Assembly (NCBI RefSeq): GCF_037392515.1
Contig: NC_090280.1
Location: 74,450,504 to 74,514,503, forward strand
DNA: 64,000 bases
Origin: Haliotis asinina
Taxonomy: Eukaryota; Mollusca; Gastropoda; Lepetellida; Haliotidae
Direction: 5' to 3'
Positions 1-12,200 of the stretch are shown one piece after another. The first letter of the stretch is position 1; each line of letters starts with the position of its first letter. The notes beneath the pieces were generated by a model. It was given only the letters and a program-made list of their open reading frames with translations, searched no databases and was not told the DNA's origin. Made by a program: the position numbers and the translations under genes.

Positions 1-278
1 CATGCTGATTGTATGGTCTGGCGATTGAATTGGCTGTTAACATGGCATACACACCAATGCTCTTCTCATAGTACAAAACATGTTTTGTCTGATTCAAAAT
101 ATTTACAAGCCACCGTCCAACATCTGGACAATACCATAAACAAATACACACTTGTCTGAAATATATATCCTAATCGCAGTCCTAATCCCGATAAGAGGAC
201 AGAACCTGATTTTCTTACTTTGTCACACCTAGCGTAAATGAAAACCCGTTGTCCTTCTTCTCTTTCCGCCTGTTCAAG

Positions 279-3200
279 TGGGTCTCTCGACAAGTGGCCA
301 TGCAAATGAACCCATCGTCGTTGACAACACGCCTCCAGTAGCTGGCGTTATCAGCGATGGGGCTATTGTCGGCACAGATATGGACTACCAGGCACAGGCT
401 GATACCATTTGCGCGCAATGGAAAGATTTCTTCGACCCGGAGTCGGGCATTAAGACGCAAGTATTATATTGTTTCTAATTTGCTGTCCACGTTTGTTTCG
501 GCAAAGGACTAGCATCGTTACAATCAACTTGTTTGTGTTCCTGAAAGGCATATAGAGGTTGGTATTCAGGAATGTTATGGATGTCACCTTCTTTATATAT
601 AGACGAAGTTGACATCCATAACATTTTGTCTTAATCTATTTCTGGTTTCTATCCATACAGATTTTGACTTAGTATTATTAGGGAAAACATATTTCAAAGA
701 TACTGCAAGTCAGTTGTTTCATTCGAATGGAATATCCCGCCGTGACTATGAACATTTATTTCTATTTTGTAGCCGACTTATGTAATTGTTTCTTTTTGCA
801 CAGGTACATGTGGGGCGTTGGCACCAAACCTGGCAGAGACGACATTGTCAAGTTCAGAGATGAGGACCGGATAATCCATGATGACTGTGCCACAGTTTCT
901 CTAAGTCACAACACGACCTATTACTCAACTATCGTGGCATTTAATGGAGCCTTGAACATGATGAGAGTCAACACTACTTCTAATGGAGGTACCGGAACAT
1001 GTATTACACTAATTTGTACAGAGGGTAATATACAGGACCTATGTATGCCTCTGTAAATACAAACTATGAGTTTTATGTTTTGTAAACACTCGATGTTAAA
1101 TTCTACCATTCTGTTACAGTCCTGGTGGACCTCACTGACCCAGTGAAGGGATGGATCAAAGATGGTGACAATGAAACACTTGATGTCTCTTACACCTCAG
1201 AAGCAGCGCTGATTCAGGCAGTTTGGGGAGGTTTCTCTGATCCCGAGAGTGGGATTGTCAAGTATGAAGTAGACATTTATATCAATAATCAGCACAGGAA
1301 GACTAACACAATCTTAGCAAACCAGGATGACCAGCTGCACTACATGAACGAGAAGACACTAGAACTGAAGCACGGTGATAACGTGCACACTAAGGTCAGA
1401 GGATTCAATGGAGCAGGGAAGAGTGTAGAAACCACAACCAATGGCTTCATAGTGGATCTGACCCCACCAGTAGCTTACTTTGTCCACGACAGTGATGGGC
1501 AAGGAGGGTACCAGCTGGATAAGACAGGACTTCATCTGTCATGGAGGTTTGAAGACTCTGAATCTGGCATTGAAAAGTATATGGTTTCAGTGTCTCAGGA
1601 GATAAATGGTATGAAGAAAACAATATGGCCCTCGCCATATGACCCTCAGGAGGCCACGGACTTACCCTCAACACAGGTGTCATACCATGTACCTCTTGCC
1701 CTTCGCGATGGTACACGCTACATTGCCAGGGTTATAGCTGTCAATAAAGCCGGATTGTCCAAGACAGTCGATTCCCCTGGCATTCTCATCGACTCAACTC
1801 CACCAAAAATACAACAGGTTGATGTACTATAAGTTTAATAACCATTAACAGTAATTCTTGCGTAAATATTTCTAATAATTCATCCATCCTCACTTTTATG
1901 TAGTTTGTAGGTGTGAATCTAATTACGTTTATCGTCTTGATTTGTTCCAGATTCACCTTGGACCAATGAAAGAAGATGAGGAAATTGAAAATCAGGCACT
2001 TATCCACACAGACCATTCCAAAATGACCATCTCATGGAGGGCAATTGATCCTGAAAGTGGCATCAGTGAAGCTTATGTAGCTCTGGGTACCTCCGAACAT
2101 GACCAATCCATAACTAAAGGGTTCCTCACTTTCAAACATACAAGTGAAGTCACACTGAAACATCTGAACCTTGTTGATTTTAAGACTGGTGGAAAATATT
2201 ACTACTTCCAGATCAAGGTAAAGAATGGCGCTGGTGTGGAATCACCGGTGAGTGTTTCCATGCGTATAAATGTCCTACCTGGAAATGTTCCTGGTATCAT
2301 ATATGATGGGAGGAAGCGTTTCGTTGATGCAGACTTCCTCCATGATAAATCTACCTTTGCAATGTCCTTTGCTGGCTTCCAAAGTATTGCTTTTGGCATT
2401 GTGGCCTATGAGTGGGGTATTGGGACTGAGCCTTATGTGACAGACATTGTGCCTTTCACGAGCTTTGGGATTGTCAAGACTAATGAATCATCAGGGTTTG
2501 GGCAAATTGACATACAGTTGTTTGAAGGTGTCAAGTATTTCACAACAGTCAGGGCAAGAACCGGACATGGTGGTCATGAAGAACACATTGTGTCCACATC
2601 TGATGGCATCCTTGTGGACACACAAGGGCCTACAATCAAGGCATCCAATAGCAAAGGACACACGATCCCAGATGTTAAGTCCTGGGGTCTTGTGTTCCAG
2701 AAGGAAACCGACATAGTTGAAGTAACACCTGATATCACTGATCCCTCTGGAGTCAATGTCAGCCATGTATGCTTGGGATCCTACCCATATGAGGATGACA
2801 TCCACAAATGTAGTCCTCAGAATGAAAAGAGCGTCAAGGGACTATCTCTAGAGCAAGGAGCATCAGTCTTCATAACTATCGAGGCAACGGACAATGCTGA
2901 GAACAGTGTCACATGGGAATCTATTGCCTTGATTCCTGATTCAACTCCACCCGAACTGGTGAACTTCACATGTACAAACGACATATCCAGCATGAGGTCT
3001 GGAATAGAATGTACTTGGGCTGAAGCACGGGAGCATGAGAGTCATATACAGTCTATCCGCATGTGCATCGGTGTGTCTGACAATCCATGTTCTCTGTCCC
3101 CCTTTGAAAACGTAGTGCTCCAAGTGAGGTCATGGAAAACGGATATCTTCAGAGTTATCAAAGGAATTCATGGTCAGAAGATTTTTGTCACAGCTTACAT

Positions 3201-6200
3201 TGAAAATGTCATGAAGAGGAAGACCGTATTGACCAGAGAGGTCTTCATTGACACTACAATTCCTACAGGTGGTAATGTCATGATTGTTACTGATGACAGG
3301 CTACACGCAAGCAGGACAAGTAAGCAGTGTCAGGTTCCACAGTCTTTTGTTGAGGTCATCATCACAGGATTTAAAGACGCTGACACTGGTATTGAAAGGT
3401 ACAATGATTAGAATAACATGTTTTGCTTAACTTAACCTAAATACTTAAAACTAAATCATCAACGCATTTCCGTAATAACTGCTTTGTATCGTCTGTTGTT
3501 GACGTAATGGGTTGTGAGTAAACCAATCTTCTCTCATTTTAGATGTGAAATTGGTCTTGGTCGGCAGCCAGGATCAACGGATATTCATGGAATGATGGAA
3601 GCTGAGCAAGATAAAATTATATTCATTGGAGGGCTGTCTCTTCAACCTGAAGATAAGGTTTTTGCAACAGCAAAGTGCTCGAATATGGCTGGTCTCACTG
3701 CATCTGCAACATCTCAGGCAGTAGTTGTTAGTCCATTACCTCACCTGTCAGTTACTGATGGACCTGAAGAAAACGACGCCGAATTCCTGACAGGCCTCAC
3801 GACGATAGAAGGACATTGGCATTACACTAGTGGTTGTCCTGTTATTAAGGCAGAGTGGAAGGTTCTGACAGTTAGCTGGGATGTATTCCAAGACTTCATA
3901 CCAATCTCAGAATCTCACGGAACCTTCTACAATGATGAACTCCAGCTCACAGCCGGATTTACCTACATCAACGTGATACGTGTAACAGATGCCATAGGAA
4001 GAGTTCACGTCGCATACTCTAATGGTGTGACTGTTCGCATACAACCACCACACCCAGGGGCAGTCAGGGATGGGACGGGGAAAGACAAGGACTACCAGAC
4101 TTCCACAACTGAACTTTCAGCTAACTGGGATCCATTCGGTATATTAAACAGTAAAGATGCCAGTCAACAGATCGAACGCTATGAAGTTGCAATTGGTGAT
4201 GATGCTAAGAACCCAGCTTCACGGTACAATGTCCATTTCTTTGAAACCGCTCACCTGAACACATCGTACACATTCAAAAACCTGAAACTGACAGCGAAGC
4301 TGATAACATATTATGTCACGGTACGTGCCTACAGCAAGGCTGGGAGTTTTGAAGAAGCTTACTCTGACGGCATCAAAGTTGGATATGATTTGGACATATC
4401 TCCCGGGAGCATTGACGTAAGCAAGTACAGTGATAGCCGTGAAGATCTGAAGGTCTCATGGAGCGGTTTCTACTCTGATATTGGACTCACAGAATACACT
4501 GTTGGAATCAGCAAGGACAATATTGCTCTTCCGGGTAATACTACTACCTGTAAATCGCTGATGACGGCCATTTCCAACAACTATAATGCATCGTTCCAAT
4601 CCGCGGGACTTGACACCGTAGTGTATATACACAATCTTACTCTCCAACAAGGTAACTCCTATTATGTGACAGTCATTGCCCATGACAAGGTTGACTCTTG
4701 CACTGGAGTTTCTCAGGGTCCAGTTACCATTGACACAACTCCGCCTACACAAGGCCATGTATCTGTACAAGGGGGTCACAGTACAAAGGTTGTGTACATC
4801 AGCAGCAGTGATATGGTGACCCTACAATGGGATGGTTTTAAGGACAGAGAAAGTGGTATTCAAAGATATCACTTACAACTGTACTCGGAACAGCCTTGTT
4901 TGCAGCAACAGAAGAAACTGATCAAAGAAATGGATGTTTACAACATCACACACACCACGCTCTACCGTTTGAACCTAACTGTTACTCTGATGTATACATT
5001 TACAATAACTGCCATCAATGGAGCTGGTCTTAATACCACAGCTGCAACAGTACCTATCCTCATCGATGTCTCAAGGCCACAAGCAGGAACTGTGAAAGTT
5101 GGTAGAGACTGGCACACATCAAGGACCTTCCAAAGTGAACATGACATGGTAGTTGCGGAAACTGCACTTGCAAGAGACAAGAGGGCTTCAGAATGCAAAA
5201 GGAGTAAGGAAATATTCCCTAAACCCTCAGGTAGAGAACACTGGAATATCCTTGCAAGGTCGGATATGTCTCCCTCTTCTGCTCTTATTGATCAGTTTGC
5301 AAGAGTTGCTGTCACGTATGATAAGGACTTGCAAAATATCATACGTGGTGGTGTTTTCCTTAACCTTGAGGACTCTCTATCGGAAGGAAATTATACATTC
5401 ATGTTAGTAAGTGCCAGGGGACAGAACATCATCACATCCCTACATATTGATTTCTCCGACATTGAAACGTATCAAACCCCAGTCCTGAAGGAAATACCAA
5501 GTCTTGATGACAACGATGTGCCCGAAGAAGCCAATGCAACATCCAATGAAACTGACGACGTATTACAGTGCCTGTCGTCACCCGGAGTTGTAGTCTTCTT
5601 CTATGGTTACGCTGACGATACTCATACATGGAAAGGACGAATCTGTTTACGGGATGACAATAAGGAAACAGATTCCTGGTTTGACTTACCGCAAGATCCG
5701 TCAGACTACCTTTATGAAATCTCCCTTGGATTCAAAAGAAATATAGACAATGTCAAAACCACATGGAGGACCACCCTTTTCTTTGAAGGTCATCGCAAAG
5801 CAGATATTGAGGGTTATGCATTTTCTGGTAAACCAAGCATCATCTACCGTGTACATAATCTGAATGAATACAAGCCTCCAGTACGGGATCCCCTTCATCC
5901 ATTCTTCGCCCAGTCACTGTTAAGCTATGTTTCAGTACCAGACACAACAGATAAAGAATGTTTACATGGCAAACCATTCTTTGATGGCGAGAGCGGAATA
6001 AAGGAAATATGGATGGGAGTTGGATCGAATGCATCTTCTGTGGACAATGTGATCCCATTTCAGCTGAAATCAACATTTTGTCTTCCTTGTAATGATAGAT
6101 GTATGGAAGTGTGTGATCCGAACTGCACTGTTTCAAATCTTGACACACTGGATGTATTATCACTTGAACTAAAACATATAGCATTGGAACACAGTGAAAA

Positions 6201-9200
6201 ACTACCTGAGAATAATAACTCTGACGCTTCGAAACTGATGGAGTATAAAGCTCCAACATACTATATCAGCGTGAAGGCTGTGAACTTTGCAGATGAGTCA
6301 ACAGTGGCCATTTCAAATGCTTTCCAAGTTGACATCACTCCTCCCAAATTCGAATACATGATGTGTGTTGATCCTCAACATTCTCTGGACGAACCGACCA
6401 CCTTTATAGGCTCCAATAACAGTGTTGGGGCATTCTGGGAATGCAATGAAGATGTTAGTGAGATAGCTGAATACACAGTGCAGATTGGCAGTAAGGAAGG
6501 CGGGAACGATATTTTGAAGGCGACATCGGTTGGATTAAAGAGAAAGGTTGGTTTGACACTGGAGCATGCGATTATGGATGATGGCAAGACCTACTATGTG
6601 ACCGTGACAGCTATAAATTCAGCAGGAATATCTGCCAAGACGACATGTAATGTGACGGTCCTGGTGGGCGCACCTGCTGTTTCTAGCGTCTACACACAGA
6701 GTCTCTTCACCTCAGGTTTAACAAAGCATGGTGTGGCACTTACACCTTCGCAGCACAAAATCGGCCTCAATGTACATGGTGGAAATGGAATCGATTACTA
6801 TGGTGAGTTAATGAATATATCCTATCGTTATATGGACAAGTCACACTTATAGGGCCTTGAAGTCTCGCGAGACGCTACTTCCGATACTTAGCTGGGTCCC
6901 GGCTCTCCTTTTGCGAGCGCCAATTTGCGATATGCGAAACATGGCCCAGCTTAGTTCCGGTACCAGATTTCAAACGAATAATCAAGAACCAGTTATTGTT
7001 CCAAATTGTGCGACCGCCAAATATGACTTTACTAGACCGGAGCAAGTGTACATCCATGCTTGACTGTCACAGCTGCTGACATTCGCATTAGAAGGCTAAC
7101 TTGGGGATGGTTCGATTGCAAATTTGTTATTCCAGCAATGACTATCGGTCCCTTCCTGTCAACGTACAACCATGAGACCATTCGTAAAGGCATAAAACGT
7201 TGTTTGTCACCGGAAGTACGAAGGTCTCGCAAAGTGAAGTGACCTGTTTACGGGCCCTACACATCAAACAAACGTTTCCAAATAGAAACCATATATGGCG
7301 TATAATTGTAACATTTTATGAACGAAAGACCATTAAAACAATAGAGAAGAGATCAACACAGCAGACGTTGTGTATTACACTGCAACCTGTTTTGTTTTAG
7401 AATGGACTATTGGCACTGTTCCCTCAACTGATGACGTCTTTCCCGTCATCAAAGTGGCAACACGATCAGAATCCAAAATTGCTATCACAGAAGGACGGCT
7501 TATGGTCGATGGACGAATTACAAACATCTCACTAAGTGACTACAACACTAACGACACAGACACCAATACCCGCAAAGCAGCCGGGTCCTTCCTGGTGCTG
7601 GAGCCAGGAAGATGTTACTACCACAGTCTTCATGGTGTGGGGCTGTCCCATGTTTCTGTTCCTGTTTTCACACAACCAGTCTGCGTTAGACGTATGTATT
7701 TCAGTATGTCATGTCAGGGGCTGTTGCTACTTTGGTATCATTATTTAAATGGGGAAAATTATTCCTGATGATTAAACAAATCCGGAAGGTGCATAAAACT
7801 CAAAGGATAGTAGCTGTTTCACGACATTAAGGGGGTAATTGAAAAATCTGACTTGCTTTATTGTTAGCGAAGTCATATCACGTACTATCATATGTCCGCC
7901 CTTCATAGTCCATAAAATAAGAAAAAATAGAGTCATCATTTACCGTACTCCATCAGTATCAAGAGACAGGACTTGTTTTAATATCAGTTTTCGGCAAAAT
8001 CGCTATGTTAAACATATAGAATTCTGAAACCAAAATTGAACAACAAAAGGATTGTAGCTGTTCAGTGACAATGGGTATTTGACTGGGTCAGTGAACTTGA
8101 TTCTTTGTGTTGTTCTAATAAAGTATTCTCAGCAGGCATCGTTGAATGGTAGTCCATCTTTCGAAATTATTTAAAGATGATAGATGAGGGTCTCCTTTCA
8201 AGGTGTGAATAATAGCTATATATATATAGTAATATAATTGTAAAGCTGATTATATTGTATTTTCATGTCAGGAACTGGTGATACTTTGATGGAATTTGAA
8301 GAACACTACAACGTCGAGAAAACACATGTAATACATGCTGAACCAACACTGGACAATCACAACAGGTCTCTGTCCCTGTCCATTAAAGGTAATTATTCAA
8401 GGAATGAAACAGTGTACAGCTACATGGGCATCGTGGTATCTGAGTATTATTTACATTAACTGTTGTGTGAATGCATGCAATTTTCTGCACATATATGTAC
8501 AAGTAACTGCATCGGTTGAACAAAAGGGTTATGCGTCATGAAGAGGGACATTTTTATGATAGACAATCTCTTCATTGCAACAGATGCGACATTTCGGTCT
8601 AGATCCGTTATGGAGTAAGTGATACACAATATGCGCACCAAGGAGACATTTATATATAAAATATATTTAAGTTTATACAATTGAAGAGTTGATCTACTGT
8701 ATGTTGAAATGTTGATTGAAGCCAGATATTTCACATATTGTGTATCATTCACTTGATGACGGTGGTAGGTCCTACCCCGAAACGTCACATATATTGCAGT
8801 TAAGAAATTGTCTATCCATTAAAAGAGTTCCTCTTCATAATTCCTCCTTCTAACTGCTACTTAAAGAAGTTATGTATTATATCGTTGTCGTATTGCTTCA
8901 TCGTGTAAATATATTACAGAAAGGAAATGATGACCTACTCACGTGGCCTTGCAGCTATTAATTGATGGTATTTACACAGGCTACAATGGAAGTCTCCTGA
9001 TTGGTGCCTTAAACACAACCGACCTGTCTCAAATCTATGGAAGTGCAGCATCGGCTGAATATATCCCTTACATTCACGATCCAGAGGAGTCTTTGCAGTC
9101 AACATCAAGGATATTATATGGGAGGTAAGAACGCATAGTAGTAAAGGTAGGGACGTATTATGTAGGTGCATGTCACCTCCATCTTTAATTCTTTAAAGTC

Positions 9201-12200
9201 TCAAAGACTAGTGTAGAGATTTGACGATTTGGTTTTGAGTATGTTATTGAGTATTCCCCTATGATGCTTCAGGCTGATAAAACCACTTGGACTGTCATTC
9301 TACATCTCCCCAGCCAAAGAGGCATTGGTGGAACCAGTGCTGAACATCAGTGCTCATGGATTTATTCCTATAAATGTCAACAGTTCCATTTCACTGTTGG
9401 CGTGGAACAAAGGTCTGAATTTGATTCTATTTTACGTGAAACTCTTTCTCATTAGTATTGACACAATTTGTTTGTTTACTATCCTTTGTCTACAATACTT
9501 TGTCCATCGTACATTTTAATGACAAAGTCATAAAAATGAAACATCAGTTATATCGGTATAAGAATGTTTTATGTATTTGCATATGTCGACAGATATACAG
9601 CAATGGCATTTCCCTGACAGCTGTTCGAAGATTCTCCCCATCGACATCGCGAAGGGAAAGGTAAATGATACACTGTTTTGTTTAATCGGATGTGTGTATT
9701 TTGTGTCTTTTATTCGTATTTGTATTTTAAAAAATGTCAGTCTACAAGATGTTTAGACAAGAGGGTTACAAGTTGTATTTTTTATGCAAAATAGGGAAGA
9801 AACTATTTTAAAAAATGTAAGAAACATCAACCTTTCTTATTACATGTGTCAGTCAGAAGGTTTTGTGTGATATGCTTCTGGTGCAATTCCATTTTCATTT
9901 TATATCAAATTCACTAATTTCTCTTTGTTTATTTTTTTTCAAAATAAAGCGTTTGTTTCTACATTTAACAGTTCAGATTCAAAGACTAAATGACATACGT
10001 TTTGACACAAACATTCTGTCTTTAACTCTTTTCAACGTAAGCCACAGATTCTTACATAAACTGATTACGTTTTCTGTATCCAAAATGTTATGGGGCTTTT
10101 AGAAGACATTTAGGTGTAAAGTAAATGTCGTGGTTGAAACACGGCTATTGAATACTCGTATTCACAAAGAAAGTTATTATTTTTTTCAGCTCTGCCTTTC
10201 TGGTCAAAACCAAGTCATACAAGGAACCGAATTTATCAGGATTACTGAACCTCTGCTGCTGAGCCTGTTTGAAGTGGACAAACAGATTCACAACACACCA
10301 CCAGTAGTCTTGACGAAGACAGTAACAGCCGTCGAGGACAAGCCGCTAATCGAATACATTGATGTCCAAGACAAAGAAGATGACATTATTTCCTTTTCCA
10401 TCATGGCTCAAGGAAAATATGGCAATGCTTCCGTCACTACTGATGGCTACCTTATCTACAGACCAGATCTGAACTATTGTGGAAAGGACATCGTTACAAT
10501 TGAAGCGAATGAACAGAAAGTTCCGAATCCACATAGTGTTGTCAAGGACATTCTGATCCAGGTCACCTGCCAAGACGACCCACCAGAACTAACGTTCATC
10601 ACTGCTAATAATGAAAAGTACGATGCAGAAACTATCTGCATTGAGGCCACATCGTCTGCACATACAGTCACCAGACCTTTCCTTGGGACCTTTGTTATCA
10701 CTGATCCTGATGTTGGCAAACTTCGTCTAGTATATGATACAGACGCGGTGAAGGTGCTGCACATGCAGCTTGTTGAACTGAGCAAGTCCAGTGACCAAAA
10801 GGCGATGACGGAGTTCAAGTATAATGTGTCGCTCGTGAATTCGCCAAATGCACGGCACAAAAGCACCATCAACTTCCGAGCAACAAACAACATGACTTAC
10901 AGTAATATGATATCCTTGAACATATCTGTTGTGAACTCGACATGCCAAGGCTCAGCATGTGATGTAATCAAGACGTACATTCTAAAAGCTGCACATGGTA
11001 AGTGATGGCCAACCGATTACATGGTATGCGATGTAAATCAGTCCACTCCCTTGCCATTTCTAGTGCTTATTGCTACTCAACAGCCGACCATTTTATTGGG
11101 TGGAGCAGGTGAGCTAGGGCTTAGCAAAGAAGCAATGTTCTAACACACCTTAAAAGAATAAAGTTGCTTTTCTTGTTCCTAAATGACATGATTACCCTTA
11201 TGTTTTACTGCAGCTGAAGAATTCGTTGAGCACCACGACCATGACAAGATGAATGCACCTCCTGCACAGATGTTCAGGAATGACGTGAGTTGTAAATTAT
11301 TTCACTTGATGCCATTTTATGCAATTCTGATCCTTTGAAAATGAAGTTCATGACTCATGTTAAAATACATCACAAATCCATATACATATGTATATTCCTA
11401 ACACTGCTCGGTGCATTTCTACAGTTCCTTGGCAAAGGATCTATCAAGACTACAGGCTTGGAGGGGAGGGACATATCTTTGAGCAGAGAGGGAATCTTCT
11501 CCCTCACTATAGATACTGTTGACGCCACAGAGGAGTTCATGATCGTGACACCAAAAGGTTTGAAAATCTTTATTAAGGTAGTTATATAATCAACGATCGC
11601 AATACAGGGACGATGACATGGTCTGTGTTCGCACTTTCGGTTCTAATTGGAGTGTAGGACATGATTTGCATGTCTTCCTTCGCAGTTTTGTTTTATGTGG
11701 TGTAAACGCTTGGCCAAGTAATATAAGCCACCACAGAACACGCTGTGCGGTACTACGTTCCTTTGGTAATTAAGAACTCGATCATCGAGTCGTAATTATT
11801 TTTGTTACTGTTTGGGTCAGCGCAATAGCTCCGTTTGTTTTCAGAGAAATTAGCAATTGTCAAACACACGCTTCACATTGGTCTTTATCCCGACATGATA
11901 TAACTACTCAACTCCCTCATTCAGCCTTTCGGAGACCAAATATAACAATTGCTTCCATCTGAACTTGCAGTGACTGCATCCACAATAATATGTTAGGGTA
12001 GGGTAACCTAGTGGTTAAAGCCTTCGAACCCGGGTTCGATTCCTCATATGAGTATAGTGTATAAAGCACATTGCAAGCGACCCCATCGTAATATTGATGG
12101 ACTAGTGCGTAGATCCCAACACAATCAGTCGTTGTTTTCCAACATCAAGATGGATCCTTCCAGTAACTGAAACACAATCTACATCATAGTGAAACCATAA

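Larger units (their letters stand above)
279..6802 (+). other. Gene A FN3-like module array (first five visible exons)
   Basis: The translation repeats a unit of roughly 95-120 residues. Each unit begins with a linker such as VDNTPPVAGVISDG, VDLTPPVAY, IDSTPP, IDTTPPTQGHV or VDITPP. It continues with a hydrophobic strand containing W (for example ICAQWKDF, LHLSWRF, VTLQWDGF). Then come DPESGI, DSESGI or DRESGI, a Y-x-x-x-x-GT strand, and a closing YYVTV-x-A-x-N-x-AG. These are features of a fibronectin-III-like beta sandwich; the D-x-ESGI element is frequent in large invertebrate extracellular proteins that are mostly unnamed. About 13-14 linker motifs can be counted between 320 and 6340. Some modules are degenerate (VDTQGP, IDTTIP, IDVSRP). 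Exon 3543-6802 alone codes for 1,087 residues with no intron, which contrasts with the many short exons of the tail. Confidence 0.8.

Noticed and set aside
8389-8435. Earlier donor GGTAATT at 8389 as the end of the gene A exon
   Set aside because: It leaves phase 1, which reads into a TGA in the next exon; the donor at 8436 is in phase.
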